This document shows, one piece after another, positions 10,022 to 17,485 of a stretch of 64,000 nucleotides of DNA. The DNA is from Paenibacillus mucilaginosus 3016. Lineage in GTDB: Bacteria; Bacillota; Bacilli; Paenibacillales; NBRC-103111. Made by a program: the position numbers and the translations under genes. A model generated the notes under the pieces. It was not told the DNA's origin. It made no database searches and saw only the letters and a list, made by a program, of their open reading frames with translations. The stretch covers positions 1,940,001 to 2,004,000 of the forward strand of contig NC_016935.1 of NCBI RefSeq assembly GCF_000250655.1, written 5' to 3'. The stretch's first letter is position 1; each line of letters starts with the position of its first letter.

Positions 10022-10260
10022 TCCCCTGCCTCAGCGGCAGCGCCCCTGCCTCAGCGGCAGCGCCCCAGCCTAACCGGCAGCGCCCCAGCCTAACCGGCAG
10101 CGCCCCAGCCTAACCGGCAGCGCCCCAGCCTAACCGGCAGCGCCCCAGCCTAACCGGCAGCACCCCTGCCTAATCGGCAGCGCACCTGCCTCAGCGGCAG
10201 CGCCCCAGCCTAACCGGCAGCGCACCTGCCTAATCGGCAGCGCCCCTGCACCGGCAGGCT
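10022..10260. repeat. Tandem array of 20 bp units (about 11-12 copies)
   Basis: Exact or near-exact 20-base units of the form CAGCGCCCCAGCCTAACCGG, with variants CCTGCCTCAGCGG and CCTGCCTAATCGG. Together with the two preceding arrays it accounts for almost all of 8893-10340; no gene is seen there. Confidence 0.9.
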
Positions 10261-10344
10261 GACACCAACCTGCCGCATCCCATACCTGCAAGCCCCACGC
10301 CCGGAAGCCCCCCGGGCGTCTTTGGCATGTTCCGCCATATCTCA

Positions 10345-10360
10345 GGTGATCTACATCACT
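10345..10360 (+). promoter_or_regulatory. Fnr-type site upstream of the nitrate reductase operon
   Basis: GGTGA-TCTACA-TCACT, with a perfect GTGA-N6-TCAC core. It lies 67 bp before the start codon of the NarI-like gene. The -10 is uncertain (CAATAT, TATGGT or a later TTAAC-containing hexamer), so spacing cannot be fixed. Confidence 0.65.
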
Positions 10361-10426
10361 GATGGGGGCCCTTTCAATATGGTTAACTGGATCTATCGAA
10401 ACTGAACTGGCGAGGAGAAATGAAGC

Positions 10427-11467
10427 ATGAACAGAGCATTCGCTTCGAGGTGGGCACGCAATGTTTTCATCACCGTCTGCGGTCTGATCATCCTGATGTA
10501 CCTGGGTTCAAGGCTGTTTACCCATATCGATCTGGCCTTATACGGATACATGGTTGGCACGGTGGTTTTCATCGGCGGGTTCTTCTACCGCTTCATGGCA
10601 TGGGCGGACCGGCCGCCTACCCGGCTTATTCTGACGAAGGGGCTGCGGCTGCTGTTCCGCAGGTCGACGCCCCAGACGGCCGCTGATCATCTGGTGGTCT
10701 ACAAATTCATCTGGAACCGCGGCTGGTACCGGTGGGCGCAGCATATTTTGCTCGGCTGGGGATGCATCCTGTCCGCCTTCGTCACCTTCCCGCTGGTGTT
10801 CGGATGGATGTACTTCACGATGGAGAACAACGGCTACTACACGGTGGTCGGGTTCGGGATCGACCTCATGAAGGTCAAGGCCGACGGCATCCTGGCGTTC
10901 CTGTTCTACAACGCGCTGAATTTCACGGCGATGATGGTGATCGCAGGCGTTTGCATGGCGCTGTACCGGCGCCTGAAGAACATGCAGGCCCGGGCGGAGC
11001 AGAGCTTCGTCTACGACTTCCTGCCGCTGTACCTGCTGCTCTTCATCTCCGTGACCGGCCTGCTGCTTACCTTCAGCAACGTTTTCCTGCACGGCTGGGG
11101 CCACCCGGTGATGTCGATGATTCACCAGTGGTCCGTCATTGTCACTCTGATCTATCTTCCCTTCGGGAAGCTTGCACATATCCCGTTCCGCCCGATGAGC
11201 GTGCTCGCCCGCAATTACCGCGAGCATTACGGGCAGCAGGCGCCCAAGGCCTGCCGCGTATGCGCAGCGAATTACGTATCCGCCGAACAGGCGCAGGACG
11301 TGATGAACGTCCTGAAGAGCAATGGCATGGAGTTCACCACCCCGGAGGGTTACCAGCTCGCCGAGCTGTGCCTGCCCTGCCGGCGCAAATACCGCATGTC
11401 CCGTTTCTCGGGCGTGCCCACCCATGAGATCCGCGTGAAGGAGGCCAACCAGAATGCCAAAGGATAA
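10427..11467 (+). CDS. NarI-like membrane cytochrome b subunit
   Basis: Membrane protein of 346 residues with about six helices (near 12-33, 38-58, 105-130, 155-180, 197-220, 229-250). The last helix carries His233 and His251, 18 apart and followed by IPF, the pattern of the C-terminal haem-ligand helix of NarI (PFxKLxHI). His106 in WAQHILLGW is another possible haem ligand. The cytoplasmic tail has two CxxC pairs (Cys276/279 and Cys315/318), which suggests a zinc or iron-sulfur site not found in NarI. It probably takes electrons from quinol for the Mo subunit, whose gene overlaps it by 14 bp. Confidence 0.75.
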   Translation: MNRAFASRWARNVFITVCGLIILMYLGSRLFTHIDLALYGYMVGTVVFIGGFFYRFMAWADRPPTRLILTKGLRLLFRRSTPQTAADHLVVYKFIWNRGWYRWAQHILLGWGCILSAFVTFPLVFGWMYFTMENNGYYTVVGFGIDLMKVKADGILAFLFYNALNFTAMMVIAGVCMALYRRLKNMQARAEQSFVYDFLPLYLLLFISVTGLLLTFSNVFLHGWGHPVMSMIHQWSVIVTLIYLPFGKLAHIPFRPMSVLARNYREHYGQQAPKACRVCAANYVSAEQAQDVMNVLKSNGMEFTTPEGYQLAELCLPCRRKYRMSRFSGVPTHEIRVKEANQNAKG

Positions 11468-13658
11468 ATTCTTCAAAGTCATCGAGAACCGAACCCATCC
11501 GGGCGAAAAGCTCGTTGACACCCACTGCTCCTACTGCGGGATGCAGTGCGGAATGAAGCTGCGGGTGGATACCTCCACGAACCGGATCATCGGGGTGGAG
11601 CCGCGCTACGACTGGCCGGTGACCCTCGGCAAGATGTGCCCCAAAGGGGTGACGGCCTACCAGCAGACGAATCATGACGACAGGCTGCTGAAGCCGCTGA
11701 TCCGCGACGACCGGTCGCTGCGCGGGACGAAGATGGGCTTCCGGGAAGCCACCTGGGAAGAAGCCTACGGGCTTATCGTGCGCAAATTCCAGGAGCTTCA
11801 ATCCGGGTTTGGCAAAGACAGCCTCTCCGTCTTCAGCGGCGTATCCATGACGAACGAAAAATGCTACCTCACCGGCAAATTCGCCCGCGTCGCCCTGCAG
11901 ACCCGCTACATCGATTATAACGGCCGCTTCTGCATGTCGAGCGCTGCCGCAGGCTTCATGCGCACCTTCGGCGTCGACCGGGGGTCCACACTGCCCTGGA
12001 CGGACCTGCACGAGACCGACTGCCTGTTCATTGCCGGCAGCAATACGGCCGAGTGCCATCCAACCTCCATGTTCCGTGTCTGGGAGGTACAGAACCGCGG
12101 CGGCTACCTGATCGTCGCCGATCCGAGAGAGACGCCGATCGCCCGCCGGGCCGACGTCCATCTGGACCTGCGGCCGGGGACGGACCTCGCGCTGGCCAAC
12201 TGCATGGTCAACCTGCTCATCCAGGGCGGCTATGCGGACCGGGAGTTCGTGGAGAAGCACACGAACGGCTTCGACGCCATGCTGGAGGTCGTGAAGCAGT
12301 TCACGCCGGAGTATACGAGCGAGATTACGGGCGTGGCTCCCGAGAAGCTGATCCGGGCCGCCGAGATCTACGGCAAGGCGCCGAACGCGGTCGTGATGTT
12401 CGCACGGGGCATCGAGCAGCAGCACAAAGGCGTCGATAACGTATCCGCCTATACGAACATGAGCCTGGTCACCGGCAAAATCGGCCGTCCGAAGTCGGGC
12501 GTGGCCACCTTCACGGGACAGGGCAACGGCCAAGGCGGCCGCGAGCATGGCCAGAAGGCCGACGCGCTGCCGGGCTACCGCAAGATCGCCAACCCGAAGC
12601 ACGTGGAGGAAGTGTGCAAGGTGTGGGGGATCACGCCGGAAGAAATGCCTCAGCCCGGGGTATCGGCTTACGAGATGTTCGGCCTGATGCAGGACAAGAC
12701 GATCCGCGGCCTGTACCTGCTCTGTTCGAATCCGGCGGTCTCCGCCCCGAACCTCAACGAAGTCCGCGCGGCACTGATGAACCTGGATTTCATGGTCTGC
12801 TGCGACATGTTCCTCTCCGAGTCCGCCGAGTTCGCGGATGTCGTACTTCCGACCGTCACCTGGAGTGAAGACGAGGGAACCGTAACGAACCTGGAGGGCC
12901 GTGTTATCAAAATCAACAAAGCCCAGGAGCCGCTTGGGGAATCCAAGCCCGACTGGGAGATCCAGGTGGAGCTGGCGGAGCGTCTCGGCCGGGGGCAGTA
13001 CTTCCGGCACCTGAAGACGGCCCGCGACATCAACGACGAGTTCCGTCTGGCGAGCAAAGGCGGCTACGCCGATTACTACGGCGCCACCTGGGAGAAGATC
13101 GAGGAGCAGCAGGGCGTCTTCTGGCCGTGCCGTGACGAAGCGGATCCGGGCACGCCGCATATGTTCCTCGACAAGAAGTTCTACCACCCGGACGGCAAGG
13201 CCCTGCTCTGTGCGCTGCCTTACCGTCCGCCGGCCGAAGAGCCGTGCGGCGATTATCCGCTGCGCCTGACGACCGGCCGGGTCGTCTACCACTACCTGTC
13301 GGGCAACCAGACCCGCCGGATTCCGTTCCTGCGCGATATGTGCCCGGAACCGTTCGTGGAGGTGCATCCTGAGACCGCTAAGCGCTACGGGATCGCTCAT
13401 GAAGAGATGGTCCGGGTCCGCACCCGCCGGGGCGAAGCCGAGTTCAAGGTGAAGATCACCGAGGCCATCCGTAGGGATACGGTGTTCGTGCCGTATCACT
13501 TCGGCCATGAGAAATCCGTCAATCTGCTGACCATTGCCGCGCTGGACCCGACTTCGAAAATGCCGGAGTTCAAGGCCTGCGCAGCGGAGATAGAGAAGCT
13601 TACGGCGGCACCCGCCGCACAAGCGCAAGAGCCCATCAAGGAGGTCATACAGACATGA
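11454..13658 (+). CDS. Molybdopterin oxidoreductase, nitrate reductase type (NasC/NapA-like)
   Basis: Protein of 734 residues in the bis-MGD family. An N-terminal [4Fe-4S] motif is Cys25, Cys28, Cys32 and Cys62 (CSYCGMQC ... KMCPKG). The Mo ligand is probably Cys160 in RFCMSSAAAGF, the form seen in Nap/Nas nitrate reductases, as opposed to serine or Asp in DmsA or NarG. There is no Tat signal, so it should be cytoplasmic. Length is close to assimilatory NarB/NasC, but the operon (membrane cytochrome, ferredoxin-like subunit, Rieske) and the Fnr site argue for respiration. The substrate is inferred: nitrate is likely but not proved. Confidence 0.85.
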   Translation: MPKDKFFKVIENRTHPGEKLVDTHCSYCGMQCGMKLRVDTSTNRIIGVEPRYDWPVTLGKMCPKGVTAYQQTNHDDRLLKPLIRDDRSLRGTKMGFREATWEEAYGLIVRKFQELQSGFGKDSLSVFSGVSMTNEKCYLTGKFARVALQTRYIDYNGRFCMSSAAAGFMRTFGVDRGSTLPWTDLHETDCLFIAGSNTAECHPTSMFRVWEVQNRGGYLIVADPRETPIARRADVHLDLRPGTDLALANCMVNLLIQGGYADREFVEKHTNGFDAMLEVVKQFTPEYTSEITGVAPEKLIRAAEIYGKAPNAVVMFARGIEQQHKGVDNVSAYTNMSLVTGKIGRPKSGVATFTGQGNGQGGREHGQKADALPGYRKIANPKHVEEVCKVWGITPEEMPQPGVSAYEMFGLMQDKTIRGLYLLCSNPAVSAPNLNEVRAALMNLDFMVCCDMFLSESAEFADVVLPTVTWSEDEGTVTNLEGRVIKINKAQEPLGESKPDWEIQVELAERLGRGQYFRHLKTARDINDEFRLASKGGYADYYGATWEKIEEQQGVFWPCRDEADPGTPHMFLDKKFYHPDGKALLCALPYRPPAEEPCGDYPLRLTTGRVVYHYLSGNQTRRIPFLRDMCPEPFVEVHPETAKRYGIAHEEMVRVRTRRGEAEFKVKITEAIRRDTVFVPYHFGHEKSVNLLTIAALDPTSKMPEFKACAAEIEKLTAAPAAQAQEPIKEVIQT

Positions 13659-14218
13659 AGCAGCATTTATATATCGAGATGGACAACTGCATCGGCTGCC
13701 GCAGCTGTCTGGCCGCCTGCACCCAGTGCGGCGGGCACGATGAGCGCAACCGCAACTATGTATACGACGTGAATCCGCTGGTGAACCGCCAGACGATTCC
13801 CCTGATGTGCCTGCACTGCGTGAATCCGGCCTGTGCCCGCAGCTGCCCGGCGCAGGCGATCCAGGTGACCCCGGAGGGGGCGGTGCTCTCCGCTCTCGTG
13901 GAGAAGTGCATCGGCTGCCAGAACTGCACGATCGCCTGCCCTTACGGGATTCCGAAGTTCGATGAAGAGCAGAACCTGATGTACAAATGCGACCTGTGCT
14001 ACGACCGCACGAAGGACGGCATCCCGCCGATGTGTGCTTCCGTCTGCCCGACGAATACGCTGCAGTGGCTCACGGAAGACGAGCTGAAGGCGAAGCGGGA
14101 GAGCCATGAGCTCGGCCGGTGGACGGCGAGCCGCCTGCCGGACGATCCGCTCGTCGGCGAGACGAACGTGAAGATCAGCCTGCCGGGAATCCTGCAGGGG
14201 AAAGTGAAGCTGTTCTGA
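13655..14218 (+). CDS. Four-cluster ferredoxin-like electron transfer subunit (NrfC/DmsB type)
   Basis: Protein of 187 residues with the four cysteine groups of DmsB/NrfC/PhsB subunits: CIGCRSCLAAC, CLHCVNPACARSC, CIGCQNCTIAC and CDLC...MCASVC. It would carry electrons between the membrane subunit and the Mo subunit. Its ATG overlaps the stop codon of the Mo subunit gene (ATGA), so translation is coupled. No signal peptide is present, so it is cytoplasmic. Confidence 0.9.
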   Translation: MKQHLYIEMDNCIGCRSCLAACTQCGGHDERNRNYVYDVNPLVNRQTIPLMCLHCVNPACARSCPAQAIQVTPEGAVLSALVEKCIGCQNCTIACPYGIPKFDEEQNLMYKCDLCYDRTKDGIPPMCASVCPTNTLQWLTEDELKAKRESHELGRWTASRLPDDPLVGETNVKISLPGILQGKVKLF

Positions 14219-14255
14219 GCCGGAGGGCGTCAGGTAACAGGACGGAGGGATAACC

Positions 14256-14795
14256 ATGATGAACGGAGATCAAACACGGGGGAACGGAGCGGTTCCTCCC
14301 CACGAGGATAATTACACCCACAATATCCGCAAAGATAATGAACGCCGGCTCGACCGCCGGAGCTTCATGAAGACGATGGTCGGGGCGGCGGGCGTGTTCG
14401 CCGTATCGACGCTTCCCTGGGGGGCGATTGCGGCCAAGGAGCTGTCGAGTCCGGCCAAGAAGGCTTTTCCGAAGACGAGGATCACTGCGCTGAGCGACCT
14501 GAAAGTCGGCGAAGCCGTCGAATTCGCTTATCCGGGAGAGCACGATTCCGCCCTGCTGGTCCGGCTCGGAGAAGGGGAGTTCAAGGCTTACCAGAATGCG
14601 TGCACCCATCTCAAGTGCCCCGTGTTCTGGAGCGGGGAGAAGGGCGAGCTCGTCTGCCCGTGCCATCACGGTCTGTTCGACGTACGTACCGGGGCCCCTG
14701 TCGCCGGCCCGCCGAAGCGGCCTCTGCCGGAGATCGAGCTGAAGCTCGAGCAGGGGACAGTCTATGCCGTTGGGGTGAAGCGATATGAAACGTAG
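14256..14795 (+). CDS. Rieske [2Fe-2S] protein with twin-arginine signal
   Basis: Protein of 179 residues. DRRSFMK followed by a hydrophobic stretch is a Tat-type signal/anchor at about residues 28-58. The Rieske ligands are CTHLKC and CPCHHG. A second ATG three bases later fits the GGAGGGA site slightly better. A Rieske protein is not part of classical Nap, Nar or Nas complexes, although Rieske and cytochrome b genes occur in haloarchaeal nar operons. It probably sits outside the membrane and passes electrons to or from the NarI-like subunit. Confidence 0.88.
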   Translation: MMNGDQTRGNGAVPPHEDNYTHNIRKDNERRLDRRSFMKTMVGAAGVFAVSTLPWGAIAAKELSSPAKKAFPKTRITALSDLKVGEAVEFAYPGEHDSALLVRLGEGEFKAYQNACTHLKCPVFWSGEKGELVCPCHHGLFDVRTGAPVAGPPKRPLPEIELKLEQGTVYAVGVKRYET

Positions 14796-14973
14796 CTGGC
14801 TTGGCGTCATACTCCTGAGTCTCGTGCTGCTGCTCAGCATCGTTTTTACGCAGCAGGTTGTGAACGCATTTTTCTATGAGAAGTATGCGAGAGTGCTGCT
14901 GTTCGCGGGAGGGAATGTCCTCCTGTTCCCGCTCTCGCTCTGGATTTACAAGCGGGAGAAGGATTGGGCATAG
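14785..14973 (+). CDS. Small membrane protein of the nitrate reductase operon
   Basis: 62 residues with two predicted membrane helices (about 5-25 and 35-57) and a basic C-terminal tail (KREKDWA). It overlaps the Rieske gene by 11 bases, which argues for translation coupling and membership of the same complex. I do not recognise a family; an assembly or anchor role is inference. Confidence 0.65.
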   Translation: MKRSWLGVILLSLVLLLSIVFTQQVVNAFFYEKYARVLLFAGGNVLLFPLSLWIYKREKDWA

Positions 14974-14991
14974 AAGAGGAGGAGAGAGTCC

Positions 14992-15339
14992 ATGCCAAGC
15001 GAATACGATGCCGCGTTATGCTTCGTCCGGACGCCGGACAGGGAAGGCAGGCCTCTGCAGGAAGAACTGGCAGCCGATCTGCACGGGATCTTCCCCGGCG
15101 CCTCCCTGGATCTCGAGCCGAAGTCGGAGGACGGGTTCGAGATTGTCGTGGCCCGGATGAACGGCCTCGGCCCCTGGGGGTCCGAGGAAGAGCTCCTGGG
15201 CCGCATGGAGCGGGAGATGCCGGAGTCCTGGTGGACCTGGCTCGCCGGATACCGCCTGCTCGTGACGCCCAAAGAGGATGCGGGCCCATGCAGGCTGAAG
15301 AACAATCGAAAGGAGGCTCGGACCCATGAATGCCAGTAA
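14992..15339 (+). CDS. Hypothetical protein, nitrate reductase cluster
   Basis: 115 residues, soluble, acidic in the middle, no recognised motif. GAGGAGAG lies ~8 bases before the ATG, and the gap to the preceding small membrane gene is only 18 bp, so it is probably in the same transcript. The C-terminal 14 bases overlap the next gene. Its presence only in this context suggests a chaperone-like or maturation role, but nothing in the sequence shows it. Confidence 0.55.
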   Translation: MPSEYDAALCFVRTPDREGRPLQEELAADLHGIFPGASLDLEPKSEDGFEIVVARMNGLGPWGSEEELLGRMEREMPESWWTWLAGYRLLVTPKEDAGPCRLKNNRKEARTHECQ

Positions 15340-15652
15340 GGATAAGCTCAGCGAGGTCATCAGGGACTTGGAGCAGGCGGTGAAGGGGCTCTGCGGCCGA
15401 CAGGTGGAGATCCGGATCGAGGATACGATGGAAGGGGACACCCAGGCTCCGCCGCGTACCTTCGAGCTCGTCCGGGCTGTGATGGTTCCCGAAGGAACGC
15501 ACCTCAAGTGCTACTTGAACCTTACCCAGCATATCTCCATTCCGGTATTCGCCGACGGGCGGACTTGCCTCGAAGTGGAGGGGCCGGGAGGGACACGGCT
15601 GATCTCCGTTGATCTGCAGTCCGGGCTGCGGTACAGGCTCCGCTGGCTCTAA
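15326..15652 (+). CDS. Hypothetical protein, last gene of nitrate reductase cluster
   Basis: 108 residues, predicted soluble and rich in beta strands in its second half. AAAGGAGG precedes the ATG. It overlaps the preceding hypothetical gene by 14 bases. No family recognised. The 246 bp after it hold no visible gene. Confidence 0.55.
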   Translation: MNASKDKLSEVIRDLEQAVKGLCGRQVEIRIEDTMEGDTQAPPRTFELVRAVMVPEGTHLKCYLNLTQHISIPVFADGRTCLEVEGPGGTRLISVDLQSGLRYRLRWL

Positions 15653-15898
15653 GCTGAACCGATTTGGCGGGAGCCCAAGAGGGCATTGAGTGCCGCGGCA
15701 AATACGAAGTGCTCCCACGGCTGACTTTCTGCCAAGGGCGCGGGGTTCCTCTCTGCCGCCGCCTGCTGCTCGTTTGGCGGCAATTCTCACTCAGCCGGCT
15801 GACGGCGAAAGCTGAAGGTCGTCTTCTGTCGGCATCTCTGACTGTGCTGGTATAGTTCTCCTCCCCCCGGGTAATGTTACAAAAGGGAGGTGAACGCC

Positions 15899-16132
15899 AT
15901 GAGGGAAAGGGAAAGGGAAGACGGCCCGCTGGACCCGGAGGAGCTGAAACAGGTGCTGACCGAGGCCCTCGAGCAGGAGAATGAGCTGCTGCGCACCTAT
16001 GTGATTGCATCGGAGCGTATTGAAGATAACGAGGAGCTCAGGGTCAGGCTCCAGAACTTTGCCGAAGGCAACGCGAAGCGCTCGCGCCAGCTCATCGAGG
16101 AGCTGGGGGCCATGAAGGATGCGGACGAGTAA
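15899..16132 (+). CDS. Small helical protein, function unknown
   Basis: 77 residues, very rich in Glu/Arg/Leu and almost wholly alpha-helical, with heptad-like spacing (LRTYVIASERIEDNEELRVRL). A GTG nine bases upstream is also in frame, but the GGGAGG site at 15885-15890 is well spaced for the ATG at 15899. A terminator follows at once. It resembles short rubrerythrin- or ferritin-like helical hairpins only loosely; no function can be claimed. Confidence 0.6.
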   Translation: MREREREDGPLDPEELKQVLTEALEQENELLRTYVIASERIEDNEELRVRLQNFAEGNAKRSRQLIEELGAMKDADE

Positions 16133-16136
16133 GACG

Positions 16137-16176
16137 ACGGTTCTTCCCGCTTGTGCGGAGGAGGGCCGTTTTTTTG
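16137..16176 (+). terminator. Rho-independent terminator
   Basis: ACGG...CCGT outer stem with an inner CCGC/GCGG stem, followed by seven T bases (16169-16175). Confidence 0.65.
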
Positions 16177-16183
16177 CGGCTCA

Positions 16184-16221
16184 AATATTCCTTGACTGGA
16201 ATATTCCTATTAAGGTATATT
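16184..16221 (+). promoter_or_regulatory. Promoter with overlapping operator palindrome (SRPBCC pair)
   Basis: -35 TTGACT (16192-16197) and -10 TATATT (16216-16221) with an 18-base spacer. The perfect inverted repeat AATATTCC-N6-GGAATATT (16184-16205) overlaps the -35, so a repressor bound there would block the polymerase. No repressor gene is adjacent. Confidence 0.65.
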
Positions 16222-16290
16222 ATTGCATAAGCGGATTACATAAATGCTCTGCGACTTACCAAATCATATACAAACGAGAGGTTGGATATC

Positions 16291-16797
16291 ATGGTCCATA
16301 TTGGGGCGAATGGTTGTACGGAAACATCGGTGAACGGACGGGAAATCGTGGTTAACCGCACGTTGGCGGCGCCGCGGGAGCTGGTTTTCCAGACCTGGAC
16401 AGACCCTGCGCATCTGCCGCACTGGTGGGGGCCGAAGGGCTTCACGATCACTGTGCAGGAGATCGACGTAAGACCGGGCGGCGAGTGGCGTTACATCATG
16501 CATGGCCCGGGCGGCACGGATTACGAGAACCGGATCCTGTACCGGGAGGTTGTCCATCCCGAGAAGCTTGTCTACTCCCATGGTGACGGCGGTGAAGAGG
16601 AGTCCTTCCGGGTGACGGTAACCTTCGCTGAGCAGGGGGAGGAAACCCGGCTTATGATGCGGATGCTGTTCAAATCCGCCGAGGAACTGAAGCAAGCGGT
16701 GGAGGAGTACGGTGCGATCGAGGGAGCCGGTTCGACGCTGGACCGCCTCGAAGAGCGGTTGGCAGCCGTTATTTCCGAGCAGGCGAGGCAGGGATAA
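16291..16797 (+). CDS. SRPBCC/AHSA1-domain protein (first of pair)
   Basis: 168 residues with the AHSA1-type fold: an APRELVFQTWTD start, then HLPHWWGPKG and DVRPGGEWRY, as in the activator-of-Hsp90-like SRPBCC family that binds small hydrophobic ligands. The ATG at 16291 has GAGAGG upstream; a TTG at 16282 is also in frame. A related gene follows 62 bp downstream. In other Firmicutes such genes often sit next to an ArsR-type repressor, which is missing here. Ligand unknown. Confidence 0.85.
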   Translation: MVHIGANGCTETSVNGREIVVNRTLAAPRELVFQTWTDPAHLPHWWGPKGFTITVQEIDVRPGGEWRYIMHGPGGTDYENRILYREVVHPEKLVYSHGDGGEEESFRVTVTFAEQGEETRLMMRMLFKSAEELKQAVEEYGAIEGAGSTLDRLEERLAAVISEQARQG

Positions 16798-16859
16798 AGC
16801 ACTCATTGCAGCGTTTGATTGTATTCAGGCTCTATTCAAAATTCCGGGAGGAATGCGAC

Positions 16860-17357
16860 ATGTCCAATATCGTTGATCTGATCATCACCCGTACCATCCA
16901 AGCGCCAAGAGAGATTGTATTCCAGGCGTTCACGCAGGCGGAGCATCTGAAGCACTGGTGGGGGCCGAAGGGCTGGGTAATGGATGTGTCTCAGATGGAG
17001 GTCCGTCCCGGCGGGATCTGCCATTACCGCCTGCAGTCCGCGGAAGGGCATGTCATGTGGGCGAAGTTCGTGTACAGTGAGATTTCTACGCCGGAGAAGC
17101 TCGTCTATATCAGCTCCTTCTCGGATGAAGACGGCCGTACGGTCCGTGCGCCGTTCAGCCCGGCGTTTCCGCTGGAGGTTCGCAATACCCTGACGCTTAC
17201 GGAGCAGGACGGCCGGACGGCGTTCACACTGCACGGGGAACCCGTATCGGCCACGGAGGAGGAGCTCGAGTTCTTCCGATCGATGCATGAGAGCATGCAG
17301 ATGGGCTTCGGCGGCACCTTCGACCAACTGGCGGTGTACCTGGCCTCGAAGCGCTGA
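16860..17357 (+). CDS. SRPBCC/AHSA1-domain protein (second of pair)
   Basis: 165 residues, similar to the preceding gene product: APREIVFQAFTQ, HLKHWWGPKGW, EVRPGGICHY, and a C-terminal helix with MHESMQMGFGGTFDQL. The open frame extends 5' to 16806, but GGGAGGAA lies just before the ATG at 16860. Probably a duplication sharing the promoter at 16192-16221. Function beyond the fold cannot be said. Confidence 0.85.
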   Translation: MSNIVDLIITRTIQAPREIVFQAFTQAEHLKHWWGPKGWVMDVSQMEVRPGGICHYRLQSAEGHVMWAKFVYSEISTPEKLVYISSFSDEDGRTVRAPFSPAFPLEVRNTLTLTEQDGRTAFTLHGEPVSATEEELEFFRSMHESMQMGFGGTFDQLAVYLASKR

Positions 17358-17413
17358 ACCATACCTGCCGGTTATCAGTAGAGCAAGCGCAGCTTGCAGC
17401 TGGATCCCACGGT

Positions 17414-17456
17414 AAAAAAAGAGCCCGGCTCCTCTGTTCACAGCGGGGCCGGGCTC
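17414..17456 (-). terminator. Terminator of hcp
   Basis: GAGCCCGGC (17421-17429) pairs with GCCGGGCTC (17448-17456). The A-run at 17414-17420 is a T-run on the minus strand, so it serves hcp. Confidence 0.8.
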
Positions 17457-17485
17457 ATGCAGAATTCGGGGTGCTGCGTGTTTTA

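Noticed and set aside
6685..10260. Possible CRISPR arrays
   Set aside because: Repeats are adjacent tandem units or have near-identical spacers, and no cas genes are present.
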